From contig NC_089547.1 in the NCBI RefSeq assembly GCF_040115645.1, positions 5,332,001 through 5,396,000 of the forward strand: 64,000 nucleotides of DNA, written 5' to 3'. The notes beneath the pieces were generated by a model that was not told where the DNA came from, ran no database searches, and was given only the letters and a program-made list of their open reading frames with translations. Of this stretch, positions 11,220 to 23,917 are shown piece by piece (within the stretch, counting starts at the first letter, position 1; the number at the start of each line of letters is the position of its first letter). The position numbers and the translations under genes are program-made. The DNA is from Euwallacea fornicatus (lineage: Eukaryota > Arthropoda > Insecta > Coleoptera > Curculionidae).

Positions 11220-14200
11220 AATGAGGTTATTAACTGAATAACACATGTCTGATATGGTAATGTGACTATTGCTTTGAACATTTTTGTAGTCAAATTAACA
11301 TTTTTAAGATCTGACCAAACAAGACTGGTCGGTTGTCTTTAAATAGTTTTGCCTTCGACGTGGTTCTCGGCCAAAAGTGAATTATTCGGAGGCTGAAATT
11401 CGGCTACGTTCTACGCAGTTATCACTTGACGCTGGCCAAAGACGAAGGGAAAGCTCGAGCTACACCCTCTAAATTATCAAACCATATTACATCGACTATA
11501 CGAGAAACATAAAATTAAAGAATAGTACTTTCTTCAGGTACGTTTGAACCATCGAACGTGTTCTTGTTCGCACCTTCCAAACATTTACCTGACGGTAAAT
11601 ATACAAGGCACGACCGAAAACGTTCTAAGCGTTTATGTAATGTCGCATAAGTAAATGGCTTCATTGTCTGCATGTACCCGGAAGATCGGGCATATGATGC
11701 GAAAGCCACTTGAAGATACATGATAAACCACCTGCAATAGGTCCAAACATTCCATGCATATTTCCTCATACTCATAAAAACCAACCGTTCAACGAGGTAC
11801 ACGCCGAACTCACGTGCAATTAATGTACTATTGAAATAGTACCATTGAAATGGTACCTTTAAAGCTGATGCTGTTCTGGTTTACTGAAAAGTTGCAGGAA
11901 TGAGGAAATGGTTTGCTCGGTGGCACTCGCTGGTGTATGCGGTAAGTTACATAAGGTTCTCTTAAGTTTAAGTTCAACGCCCAAGTTCATCGGAGAAAGT
12001 GATGATGGCCAATCGGGAATTGCGATTATTGTTATTTTTTTCGTTATGAACTTCGTTTATGCGGCAGAATGAAATTTACAAGACGATGACGTGAAAGTTC
12101 TCCCGTTCGCCGTCGATGGTTTGAAGGTGCAGAGATAATTTCAAATATTGCAAATGTTGGCTTATGCAGCTATTGCGGTAAAGTGATTGTTTGAAAGTTT
12201 TAAGAAATTGACTTCATAGCATGCTGAACGAGCGCTCAAGACAAGAATCGACGAGAGTTTGATGATGTTCCTAATATGAGACGAGACTGCGCATTTTCCT
12301 TAACGATCGTCCTTCTCCATCCCGTCAAGAAGTTCGTTCCGCCATCTTCCTCGCACAGCGGCGGCCAAAAGTAGATGGACAAGCGGAACGTTTCCATTAG
12401 ATCGTACATACATAAATCGATCCATTTCCTATGCATGGACATGTGTTATTTGCCGCAAAACACTTCATGAGATATGATAAACAAATATCGATAAAGTTAC
12501 TTTGTCGTCAATGAAAAATAAATCTTTGGAATTCGCCTGGTCAAGAGTAGATAGACGTGGCGATAACAGTGCAATTCACTTTAAATTCTTAAAATATCCG
12601 GAAAATATTGGCGCAATTTGCACTCGGTTTACAGTCTGCAACATGTCTCGTGGTGTAAAAGTGTCCACTCATTGCAAAGAACGAATTGTTACAGCTTTTA
12701 ACGAGAGTGGACGGCGAGTGCAAAACGCCCGCAGGTTCGATGTTAAAGAGAGCGCCATTTGGGCTGTAATAGAAGCATGTCAAAGGACCGCATCGATTAA
12801 CCGGAAAGGAAAACCTGGACGACCAAGGAAGCTAAACGGAAGAGATGAGGGGAAGATAAAGACTATTATTCCGAAAAATCCATTTATGTCTTCTGAGAAA
12901 GTTCGATCAGAGCTGGAAGCTTTTGTGCCTCCAAGGACCGTAAGACGAAGATTAGTCCAGGAGAAATTCTCGGTAAGAAAAATCGGGAGGCCCGAATGCG
13001 ATTTGCTAGACAGCACACACACTGACTCAAACAGGATTGAGAACGAGTTTGCTAGACCGATCAATCCAAGCTCAATTTGTCTAATTCCCACGGCAGGTAA
13101 CACGTCGGACGTCCCACTGGTCAGCGATTAAGCCCTAAATACGCTAGACCCGCAGTCAAGCACGGAGGAGGATCGGTAATGACATGTGGGCATGTATCGG
13201 CAGTTTCGGTATTGGCCCTCTGCATAGAATAAATGCGACGATGGAAGGATTGGTGCACAGAGATATACTTCAGAGTGTTGTTTCACCGTATGTTGAAGAC
13301 AATTTATCCTTAAGGTTCCATTTTCGACGCGACAACAACATTCCTCAAAGTTAGTTAAACGATTTCTCGAAGAGGTATAAAAATGCCGGTTTTGAAGCGG
13401 CCGTCCCGGTCGCCCGATCTGAACCCCACAGAAAATATGCGGCGAATTGTCGATCAAGGATTGAGAGATGGAAATTATTTAAATTTTACTGAAGTACAAG
13501 AGAAGTGGCGAAGACGTCGATCCAGCAAAATATTGAACAAATTTATCGAACCGATGACGTCGTTAACGATAACGGCTATTTTACCGAACACAAGTGTCTT
13601 GGGTGAGGTCCCTATTGATTTTTGAAATAATCTGAAGGAAACTGTTATGTTTTCGTGTTAATTTTCTAATTGTTTACCTAATTTACACCAGGTTAATTCC
13701 GAAGATTTATTTTTTTATTAACAATAAAGCAACTTCATCAACATTTGCTCGTTATTTCTTATAAGATGTTTTGCAACGAATAAAGCGCACGCACAGGAAA
13801 CAGTTTAATTAATATTTGCATGATTTAATTGAAAAAATTCCATTTGTCTGACCACTTTTGACCATTGCCGTGCCTCTTACTTTCTGTAGGCCTTCCACCA
13901 TATTTCTTAATTTAGCCTTCATCTCGTTTTCGACCATAACCAGCCTAACTTGTGCTTTGCACATACAGGGCGTCCACGCGAAAAGCCCCCCCCCCCCCTT
14001 TTAGCTTTTTAATACGTCGAAATAGAGAATTTTTTTTAACCAAAACCGTTCGGCAGTTCTAGTAGCTTTCCCAAATTGTTAGGCAGGTTTCTACGGGGTG
14101 TCTAACAAACGTGTGCCAACCCGACGTTGCTTTTTGTGAGCGATTAAACATTACTCTTTTTACGTATTTCAAGTCTGCGTTTTATTAGGAATTCAACGAC

Positions 14201-17200
14201 GTATCACAGCTCAAATCTGACGATTATCGCTCCTGAAATTATAATAAAAAGAAAAGTGTCAAATATGACAGATGACACCAATTGAACTTGCGTGACAGCA
14301 AAATTTCGAAAATTGACATCGATTACGTGTTGAACACGATGGAAGGAAGCTAGAACAATACCTGTCAAATAACGACAAAAACACAGGAACAAGTTCATTC
14401 TGCCCCATTGCCATTGCAGTCAGTTTAATTTAATTTTAGTTATTAATGTTCATTATCCTCCTGTGGGGGCGGAAAGCCAATATTGAGTTTAGAAAATAAA
14501 AAAAATTAAATGTATTCTTCGAAGCATTTTTCTCATATTTTAAGTAAATCGGCAAAACTTGGCATCGTCCTTCTTCAGCATGTATCATTTTCCATAGAAA
14601 GCATTAATTATAAACGCAATAAACAATCGAATTTAACTTTGAGACAGCCCGTGACGACGACGAAACAAACGACTGCTACTGACCACGTCAGCCATATCGC
14701 TCTCGGAGCTGTCTAAGGTATGCGCATTTGCAGAACACCGCCATCTAGCTGTGTCGCGCGGGAGTAAACCATTGGAAATATCGAAAAAATTACAAGATTC
14801 GAGGTAAGTCGTACACGGGGCGTCCCGAATAACGCGAGCTCCACGGGGATCGTGGAAGCGGCAGGAGATACAGGGTGGCTTAAATTGGAAAAAGATGCGC
14901 TCCTTTTGGTTCCAGTTTTGGAAATGTTCTAAAACTAAAGCTATGTACAGGGGTCGTCAAGATATGGGCCAGAACTGAAAAGTGCGATTTCCGAAAATCA
15001 CAGATTTACGAGTACACCGGTCGAGTAAGTGCTACGAAATTTGGCAGCGCTGTATTGTCGACAACCGGGCGCTCACGGAATTCTTCCGGACCTTCTGGAT
15101 TCCGAGAAATCATATTCACCTTTCTCACTTCTTACGGCCGCCATATTGTATTGCGGCGGCATCTTAATAAACACTAAAAAAAGGTCTTTAGCAAAGTACC
15201 ACGAAAGTGCCCCCTCGGACCTTATTAAACAAAAATACCATTCCACCTTAACAGGCTTAGGAACAAGTGATATGTGTTATAATCAAAAAGCGCCATTAGA
15301 CTTCGGCGTTGCCATGGATACTCGTTTGAGAGGAAAACCGGAATGCGCAGGACTGATGAAAATGTCGAAAGCTATGGTGGGAGTGCTGTTGAAACACCCG
15401 GAAAGTGGAACGTGGTATTGACGTAGCTAGATCGACCGCCCATCGGGTCCTAAAGAAAGATAAATTTGAACTGCACCAAGGGCATATTGGCCAGGGTCTT
15501 GGGGACGGTGAGACCGGGAGAAGGCTCCATTTTTGCAATTGGTTTTTGAGAAAATCTTTGAGCAGACCCCCGATTTCCTCTTGTAGTTTCGTGATCTGAC
15601 GAGGCACGTTTCACAAGTTGCGGTATGGGGAAAACGACGAACAACAAAAATCCACGAACGAACGGGGAATTGAGACGAATAAATCAAACGGGGCTCTAAT
15701 TTATAGCTCGACATTCTTAATAGACACGTGATATTTATAACTTTTGACGGAACACTTACTGTGGAAAGATATATAAGAGTTTTTGCAGCGGAATGTCACA
15801 CAAATGATTGAAGATTATCCACTGGCTACTGCAGCTAACGCGCGGTTTCAGCAGGATATGGGGCACCACCACATAACCCATTATTCGCTACGCAACATGT
15901 AAGTGACGCGCACGGAAATAATTGGATTGGACTTGCGAGTCGGCCAGCACGCTCCCCAGACTTGACACCTCTCGATTTTTTTGTTCGGCGATATGTAAAC
16001 GATTATTTAGGTTTCTTTTATTATTAGGTCTACCGCAGACTCTGCGACAGAGAGGCGGATTTGGAGGCTGCAGTGGCGCGAGCCATTCGCGAAATGCCTC
16101 CAGATGTGGCAAAAGGGGCTCGCACGGCCGGTGCTAGGGGCTGTAGAGTTTGTGTTGACCATAACGGAGGAACGTTTTTTTATCGTTATTGTGGGCGGTA
16201 ATTCCCACTCATTGTGGGTAAAAGTGACTGTTTCCTCGTGTTCACTCGTTAATTTTAGTAGAATTTGTGGAATTATAAATGCGTTAATGTTAAAAAACAT
16301 ATTCAGATTTTATAGTCTAATTAAACAAAAAACGTGGTACGTTGGTGCTCTTTGAATAGTGCAAAAGGTGGTACTTGTTTTTAAGTCGATTAAGGTGAAA
16401 TGATGCTTTAGTATAGTTTTTCCTCCATGTTCTCACGTGCAAGGGCACCTTTACGACACACGTTTAAGGACTTTTTTCAACGTCTATTCGATGTTGCCGC
16501 AATGCCACGTGACGGCCATAAGAAACAGCAAAGTTCGACACGATTTATCGAAATTTGGAAGGAAAAACTCCGAGAACGCCCTCCGATTGGCGGCCGTCGG
16601 CGATGCAGAGCTGCCAAATTTCGTAGAATTTACCCATCCCGCGCCATAGCAATTTACGATTTTCGGAAATCGCAGTTTTAATCTTTTCGAACATTTCCCC
16701 AACGGGCACAAAGGGGCGCGCCTCTTTCTACCTAATTTGAGCCGCCACGCATGCGCTACCGCTTCTGACGACCACCGTGAAACTCGCCTCATTTGGGACA
16801 CCCTGTACGCGGTCGCCCAAAACGTGTCCGTGCGGCCGAAAGAAATTCCGCAAACCGCAATTTTCCACTCGTATCGTTCAAATTTTCTATAAAGAAAACT
16901 CAAACTTAAACTCGGTTTACGTGTTCGAGCAACTTCTGAAAATTCAGTACTGCATCGTATACTCCGATCAGGCCGAGAATCTATCGGAACGGTTGTAGGT
17001 TGTAAATAGAGTTAGAGTTAAGTCATTGCTGAGGGGATGCTGTACCCCTTCGGCACGCCCATGACGGACTTCGGTCAGTGCGTGAGAATTCCCACCGAGT
17101 TACAATGTCGTCATCGGCATTGCTTACGATGAGCTTTATGATGCAGACGCAATTACCGCCGACGAAGGACTTCTCACCACCACGACCCAATGCGGCGGGT

Positions 17201-19976
17201 GATGTTGGTGGCACCCCCAACTGGGGTACGCCCATGGTGCGCCCCCGGAGGATTCAGTATTTAAGACTTCCCTATTCCATTCCAACTCCGATTCCTATGG
17301 ACGCTCGATTCGATCTCAAAGGGAAGATCGGAGCCGCGTCCACCCTCATGAACCCATTTTCGAATTATACCTTCGACGAACGAGATAGAAACCTTGTCGT
17401 CGGTTTCCATGGGGGCGTCCATCATATTCGCGCTGTAAATTAGAATTCGGGATGCGCCGCGCATGCGCGAACTAGTAAAATAAAGTCGCTCAGGAACTGC
17501 GCAACTTCAGTATAAATCATCAAATGTGGACGCAGGTTCTTCTTCGACGCAGTTTCACGATACGTCAAAGTGATAGCCGGGTGTCGCTTGGAGGTTTCAA
17601 GTTTCGACCACTCTTCGGCGCTCGAGTCGGCTTCATTTTCGCGGACACCCTGTGGAAGGCGTCAAGCGAAGCTCGACGCTGCACTGGAACGCGCACCTTC
17701 CACTATGCAGCTACAAAAAATAGTTCCCAAGTACCTCTCCGTTCGTTTTTGCAATTGTGCAATTGTGCAAACTGCAGATCTGCAACTGTCACTTTCAGCG
17801 TTCGATTGCATACATCTCGGAAACTGTCGGTTCTGAGATTGGCAATGTGTTAATAGGCTCGTATCAAACCCGGACACGCAATAATATATAGGGTGTGTGC
17901 GCGTAAAAAAGCGACATTTTTCGTGGCACCTGTTTTTGCCAGACCCTGTACGAGTGGAAATGTTCTCGTCGAAATGGGCCGTGCGAGGTCGCGCGGACCA
18001 CTGCAAAAAGTACTTTCGGACGAAAACTGTAAATAGGGCCGTAACCGTGCGGCGCGCGCCTGTTGACCGACCCTGTATATCGCCGAATTCGTGGTGGAAC
18101 GCTGAATTTAAATGTGTAAAAAAGGTAACTGTCCTGAGGATGCGCTGGTGGCACGTGTTCATTAAAGGTCCCGTGTGAAACTGCCGGCAATCCTGGAGAA
18201 CTACGTGAGCTTTCAGACCGTTTCGTGCTAGGACATCTTCCCCCATTTCGACGCGCTGGAAAGTCCGATGAGGGGTGTCGGTTTGCGCGTGGCCACCCTG
18301 TTCGCAACCAAGAACCTGATTGCTGGTGTCCGAAGGACAACCATAATCGCGGCAGCCAGTGCTCCCCGCTCGAGCCCCCACAAGCCAACTGGCACACTCG
18401 AACATAGTCGAGAGGCCACTGGTCCGCGAAAGTTGCATAATCATTTTTGTTACACTAGAAACCAGTGTATGTGTGCAATGGGGCAAGTCAATATTTACGG
18501 CCAAAAGTAGATATTTGGGTCTCGGCACAGCCCGCGTTCTTCTAGACCGATGGAACATGATTTAATGATATTCATTATTTCACTCGTAATCGCCAGGATC
18601 GAACGGGAAGTATCATTAACTGAGTCAATTTCAGGCATTGAGGAAACGAAAAAGTTAGTTGCAGATGTCGGAGGCACAGTTTACGGGTACAAATGCGACG
18701 TGTCCGACAAGGACGACGTGTACAAAGTCGCGAAGCAGACGAGGCAAGATGCAGGAAATGTAAAATAACGCCCCATTCTTCCGTGTATTTATTGCACCAA
18801 GCCGTCAACTTCTTTTCAGATAACCATACTCATCAACAACGCGGGAGTGGTCTCTGGTCACCTGCTGCTGGACACTCCCGACTACCTGATCAAACGCACC
18901 TTTGACGTGAACGTTTTGGCCCATTTTTGGGTACTGGTTTGTAAGCGCTCGGTACCCGGCACGAACTCACGATTTTCCCCGTTTATCAGACGGTAAAGGC
19001 CTTCCTGCCCTCGATGATCGAGAACCAGCACGGGCACATCGTGACAGTCGCCTCCATGGCCGGACACGCGGGGATCAACAAATTGGTGGATTATTGCTCG
19101 TCGAAGTTTGCGACGATCGGCTTTGACGAGGCTTTGAGGGTGGAACTTGAGGCGCAAGGTGAGTCTCAGATTTCTCACGAGCAAACGATCCGGTCGCGTG
19201 CGGCACCGCGCGAAAACAAATGTCGTTTTCTTGGTGTCCACGGATTTCGATTTATTTCCATGAGGAGGAGGAGTGCGCCGTTGGCGGTCCAGAGGGGCAA
19301 GAGACGAACGTAGTTTCCTCCGAAAACTTCTTAATCGTATCTCTCTCAGCTCTAAGTGAGCGCTCCCGCAACGACGGAGCCCGTTCGCCGCTCCATCAGG
19401 AAACCACGAATTTACCCCATTTCTGGCTCCGAACGCGAACTTTAACCTCCGGAAGAGCTCCCAGCGCCAACTCCTGATTGATTACTTCCCTGACGCGACA
19501 ATTGCGACTTGCAGGTGTGAAAGGCGTGATGACCACGGCCGTCTGCCCCTATTTCATCTCCGCCACTGGCATGTTTGACTCGGTGCAGTCCCGGTTCTTG
19601 CCCAGACTCGACTCCTGCGACGTAGCGGATCGGATCGTCGAAGGAATACAAGCGAACGAGACCATGGTCCTCATCCCCGGATGGTTCAGACTGGGGCTAA
19701 TTCTGAAGTCGTAAGTCACGTTCAAATCTGCCCGATAAAATCTCGCAATTCGAACTTTCCCTTAGACTGATCCCTTGGACGGTGCTGTCGTTGTTTCTGA
19801 GAGGACTGGTACCTGACGCGGCGCCTCACCCACCGACGCTATCGAAAATGACGACAAAAGAAGAGGAGGACGACTCCGAGGAGGAGTTGAGGAGTTTACC
19901 GATTAGTAGGAACAATAGCATAACGGGTGCCATGCAGCTGACGCATCGGTACTCGCCCACTGGGAAGAATTTATGA
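10013..19976 (+). CDS. SDR16C-type short-chain dehydrogenase, copy 1
   Basis: Membrane-anchored short-chain dehydrogenase/reductase resembling epidermal retinol dehydrogenase 2 (SDR16C5), which oxidises retinol-like or steroid alcohols at the ER or lipid droplets. Exons: 10013-10334, 18635-18759, 18820-18930, 18990-19158, 19515-19710, 19766-19976; 377 residues, phases consistent. A hydrophobic anchor occupies about residues 39-62. The cofactor motif TGGGSGLG is at about 78-85, with an Asp after strand 2 (VVLWDVS) suggesting NAD(H). NNAG follows, then the catalytic Ser in VASMAG and Tyr-Lys in YCSSK. The C-terminal tail is acidic and serine-rich. The start MNYVMEQ is the first ATG after the upstream acceptor. 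The first coding intron is 8.3 kb and transposon-filled, while the others are 59-356 bases. Paralogue of the next gene downstream. Substrate is inferred. Confidence 0.93.
11179..11217. repeat. (AT)n(GT)n microsatellite
   Basis: About five AT units followed by about fourteen GT units, within the large SDR intron. Confidence 0.95.
11825..11856. repeat. Twin overlapping 7-bp hairpins
   Basis: GTACTAT-TGAA-ATAGTAC (11825-11842) overlaps GTACCAT-TGAA-ATGGTAC (11839-11856). Both are perfect palindromic stems with the same TGAA loop and share a GTAC. The one stem base pair that differs is changed on both sides (T-A in one, C-G in the other). Confidence 0.85.
12538..13867 (+). mobile_element. Decayed Tc1-like DNA transposon
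   Basis: A frame from about 12643 to 13131 begins MSRGVKVSTHCKERIVTAF and carries a helix-turn-helix region, then GRPRKLNGRDE and TVRRRL, the usual Tc1 N-terminal layout. A second stretch at 13383-13625 contains RSPDLNPTEN, the catalytic block before the last acidic residue. The piece between them is broken by stops and frame changes, so no functional transposase is encoded. The right end reads (reverse complement) CAATGGTCAAAAGTGGTCAG at 13848-13867. The left end at 12538 (TGGTCAAGAGTAG) matches it imperfectly, giving an element of about 1.33 kb. Lies in the first intron of SDR copy 1. Confidence 0.8.
14811..16808 (+). mobile_element. 2-kb IS630/Tc1-class element with ~300-bp inverted repeats
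   Basis: The left 300 bases and the right 300 bases are imperfect inverted repeats. CGATTTCCGAAAATC at 14982-14996 recurs inverted near 16660-16676. GTACACGGGGCGTCCCGAA at the left end corresponds to CGTACAGGGTGTCCCAAA at the right end, and GCTACGAAATTTGGCAGCGC (15032) also recurs inverted near 16608-16627. Inside, on the + strand at about 15405-16190, broken frames carry STAHRVLKKDKFELHQ, FDGTLTVERYI, FQQD, ARSPDLTPLDFF and a C-terminal NGGTFF. These are the landmarks of transposases common in arthropods that often carry a DUF4817 N-terminus. Frameshifts and stops mean it is dead. Confidence 0.82.
16809..18560. other. Intronic stretch with long antisense open frame
   Basis: No known domain. 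On the minus strand a frame stays open for 298 codons (18558 down to 17662), rich in Cys and His, and other frames in the same stretch are also open for more than 120 codons. That pattern reflects low stop-codon content (GC-rich) as much as coding. Likely transposon debris rather than a host gene. Confidence 0.35.
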
Positions 19977-21832
19977 GTTTATACGCACGACGAATTTAAC
20001 TTAGATATCAGATATTATTTAGAAAAGGCAAACTTGGTATAAGGTTTTCATTATGGTGGCAATAACGTTGATCAGATACACACCCTTAAGGGCGTGGGTG
20101 TGCCTGGCGGCAAATCTGACCAATCAGCTCCTGTTTTAATAATGTTTATTAACTTAATTTATTAGACCAATCGCCTCGTATAGGTGTCATTTGTACCTAT
20201 TTAATAAAATAATATTTTTTATTTTTTTTCTTTCACACCCGTCCTCGACCTATTGGACCCGTCATTTGGGGTTCCATCGACAGAGCAGCTACCAGACGCC
20301 AGGGTCTGGCAGAGCACTCAAAGGGGCGGAAGTCGAGCCCAATCTGGGCGCTTCGCCATCATCATCAATCTGGCGACGAAGCCCGTAGTGCTGTGTGCCA
20401 GTTAAAATGGCGTCATAAGCTCGCCATCTCCGTCTCACTCGTGCCTGGACGGTATAGGAAACTCTTGTTGTGATTTGTGGTTAGGGCGTCATTCGCCAAT
20501 TCGTCAACAAGTCGCGCTTGTCCAATGCGATTCTCCAAGATTTTTATCTCCTTATTTACTAATATGCAAATATTTGCAATTTTCAGCTATGTGGAATCGG
20601 CAAACATGCCTAGCTAAATGATGACATCGAAGATCGTTAAACAGAACGAACTTTCCAAATCAACAAACATCCACTTGCGCTAGATGGATACGCACGCATG
20701 TTGAAATTGCATTAGAAGAAAAAGCCGAACTTGCGGAGGAAACCGGTGAAAGTTTTCATAACAACAACAAACGAAACCTGCTTCGCGTTTCACGATCAAC
20801 AAACGACAATGACCTTTACCTGCGAGCGTGAAATGTTGAATATACAGCCCCAGCAAATGATTAATAGAATTCTCGAATTCCGTGGCAATTAGTTCTTTCG
20901 GAGTCTTCTCGCACGCGTTGCGAAGAAAGCATTTGCTGAAAATGATTAACGTGCATGCACGGGTACTTGCTTTACAAAAAAAAACGTTATCTAGGGGTCA
21001 TCAAACGCTTCGCCCGACCTCGTGTAAATTTCGTGACGAGATCACAAAAGCGACAACCATCTTTTTACCCCGGAAGGTCGAGGTTTAGCATGAGGTCACA
21101 GAGAATCGGAGCTGCAGCGGACGTCAGATTCACGGGTGTGAGCTCATAAGTGCCGTAGACAAGCTTTCACAACCGACACAAATCCTCCAGCATCAGTAAA
21201 CTTTCACATAGTAACATGTCACAGGTGCAAAGATTTACACAAATATCTTTATCGAGAAAGAAACGTTAATTTAATTTATGTAAAAAATTTGTTTAAATGC
21301 GCAGCAGCGAGTTCCCCAAAGAACCCGGCAATGCGCCAACTAGAGGCGATAGAGCGGCCCTGCGGGCAAACGCAAATCATAAATCTTAACATATTTTCTC
21401 GAGGGGGGCAAATGCGGAAGGGACTTTACTATATAAAAAAAAAACCGAAAGGCACTATAATGGAACCCACGGTCCACTTACAAATCCCCTCATCACAATT
21501 AGAGAAGATTGCCCTGCGTCCGAGTACCGCCCTGACCGCTCTTGATCGTGTTAGATCTAAGGCCACTTAAAGGAAATAACTTTCCAACAAAAGGAAACCC
21601 AAAGGAGAAACTATACACCTTCCTTCAATAATTATCAATGTAATGGTATCCTCATAATGGGACTGGTACCGCCGGAGAAATGATTCCGGCCGAAGACGGA
21701 TGCGGAGAGAGAGAACCTTAGAACAATCACCGCACTCTCACGGTTGGTGCAACCACCGTTCAGTAGCGAGTGGAACTTTCGAAGGAGCAGGAACGAAGAA
21801 GTGAGTTTAGTGGTACCTACGGTCTCAGGAGG
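19977..21832. other. Spacer between the two SDR genes
   Basis: 1.86 kb. It holds the 3' UTR of SDR copy 1 (AATAAAATAA at about 20202-20211 is a candidate polyadenylation signal) and the 5' region of copy 2. No other coding exon recognised. Confidence 0.6.
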
Positions 21833-23782
21833 ATGAATTACTTCCACAAGAAAATGGGCATCGAGAATTTGAGGGTGGAAAATGTGCAGCAGGTGGAGGT
21901 TTCCAGGCAGGAATTCAACGTCGCTGAAAGGGCTCAAAGGTATGTTATGCGCCCCGCAAAGGGTCGGCGTGGTCAGCGTTCCGCTAATAATTTTTTGGAC
22001 GTTTTCTCTTGACCAACGTACGTTCTTTCACTGAACAGATTTTGCGCAACTTCACGGTAGATTGGAAGTGAATTAGACACACTTTTCCCAGATCTAATGA
22101 GTTTTTAGTTCGTTGCTTCAAACCCATAAAGTTGGAACGATCCGTCGGTAATTATCGAACGCAGCGTTTATTATTGGTGTTCATCGGGGAAACTCGCCCG
22201 GAATTAATAAAACACTTTCGAATTTTACCCCATTGCTAGCTTTAATCAGCACGACCCTCACCCATTTGAGTCCCCGTTCTCAGGTACATGCAGCGAGGCT
22301 TCAAAATCATGCGGAGCATGTACAAGTTCGTCCACCGAGCAACCCTCAGGGCTATCGCTCGAACCCTCGAAATGGTCACGATCATCTGGCTTACGTGTTA
22401 TTACGTGGCCGAAGCTGCCGTTTTGAACCTGACACCCCAAAGCTTAAGGTCAGTAGGTAAAACTCATCGAATATCTCGTTTTGATTAAATGGTCTTGATG
22501 AGTAACGTCGACCTGAACGTACCAGGCACTGGCGCGGTTTAAACGATGCCTGGAATTCCATTGATATCTTAATTCAGTTTTTACATGAGGTTTCGTCGTT
22601 CAATGAACCTCCAAGCTGGTAAACGCCTTGCGAAACACTCAGTAAAAACCGTGGAATTCCAGGAATTTTCACTTAACGTCGATTTGCTCCGAGCAATACA
22701 CCTGAATCGGCTTTGATTGCTTTTTAGAACTCTGAAATCTCTGAGAGGAAGAATGATCCTGGTGACCGGCGGGGCAGGCGGGGTGGGTCAGGAACTCGTT
22801 CTCAGACTGGCCAGGTACAAAGCTAAAGTAATCGTATGGGACATTAACGAAAAAGGTCTGGTGAAAGCAAACGTTCATCTGCACGGACGGCATTCGATAA
22901 TACGAAAACTTGCAGCTATGGCAAAGCTGAAGGACAAATGCGCAACTGAAGGCTACAGGATCTACACCTACACTGTAGACCTGTCGGACAGGCAGAGCAT
23001 CTACAAGACCGCAGAGGCCGTCAAAGACGACCTGGGCACCATCGATATCCTGATCAACAACGCTGGGATCGTGTGCGGGCAGACCTTCATGGAATTGCCG
23101 GATTATATGATCGAGAAGACCTATAAAGTGAACACTCTCTCCTGTTACTGGGTATAATCAACTAATTACTACAATGCTTAATAATCATCAAAATCTTTGT
23201 CTTAGACTGCGAAGGCGTTCCTGCCGGACATGGTCAAGCAGGGCAGAGGCCACATTGCCACAGTGAGCTCACTGACTGGCCTCCTGGGCACCTACAACTG
23301 CACAGATTACAGTGGATCTAAATACGCCACTATCGGGTTCCACGAGAGTTTAATGGCTGAGCTGAAGGTTCCTTCTGAGCTAAACTGTCGCTAACACTCA
23401 TAACAGGACAAATTTCTATCTAGACCATGGGCTTCCACAAAATCCACCTCACCATGGTCAGTCCCTACTTCATCAACACCGGAATGTTTGAGGGATGCAA
23501 ACCCGCCTACGCGCCCATGTTAGAGCCCAAGGAAGTGGCAAAGAGGATCATTTTGGCTATTAGAAGAGACGAGGTGTTCTGTACTGTGCCCGCAAGTTCT
23601 AACTACATTCTGGCTTTGAAGCAGTAAGTTATTTTAGGGGCGGGAATGTGAGTGGTGTCTTGAAAGGGAAAATTTGCAGTTATTTGCCTTCGAAGTTGAG
23701 CTGGCTGTACCAAACGAGGGTTATAGGGCTGCCCCAGGCGATGAAGACCATGAGGAAATTTAATGAAGTCGTCGCAGCCTGA
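21833..23782 (+). CDS. SDR16C-type short-chain dehydrogenase, copy 2
   Basis: Second tandem retinol/steroid dehydrogenase-like SDR, 386 residues. Exons: 21833-21939, 22284-22448, 22728-23151, 23206-23367, 23424-23623, 23680-23782, with all phases agreeing. An N-terminal hydrophobic segment around MVTIIWLTCYYVAEAAVLNL is a probable ER anchor. The Rossmann motif TGGAGGVG, the cofactor-selecting Asp in VIVWDIN, INNAG, the catalytic Ser in TVSSLTG and the Tyr-Lys pair in YSGSK are all present, so it looks active. Compared with copy 1, exon 3 fuses what copy 1 splits over several exons (cofactor motif through the NNAG region), the first large intron is absent, and the C-terminus lacks the acidic tail. 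A basic loop of about 35 residues follows the second strand. Start chosen at MNYFHKK, the ATG nearest the first donor. Confidence 0.92.
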
Positions 23783-23917
23783 AGTTCTCCGTCAAGATTA
23801 AAATTCTGAGGGTATTTGTATTATAATTACTGGATGTTATTTATCGCTGGTTTTTTAGTCTATGCATGTTAACAGTTTATTTATTTAGGAAAACATGGAA
23901 AATTACAGCTAAAAATA

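Larger units (their letters stand above)
10335..18634 (+). other. 8.3-kb first coding intron of SDR copy 1
   Basis: Contains a Tc1-like element, a 2-kb element with long terminal inverted repeats, an (AT)n(GT)n microsatellite, a C11 run near 13987 and a GC-richer 17.0-18.6 kb part. That last part has ACCCTGT-type fragments (17647, 17943, 18070) resembling the ends of the 2-kb element, so it may be a further decayed copy. No host exon was seen between the two splice sites. Confidence 0.75.
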
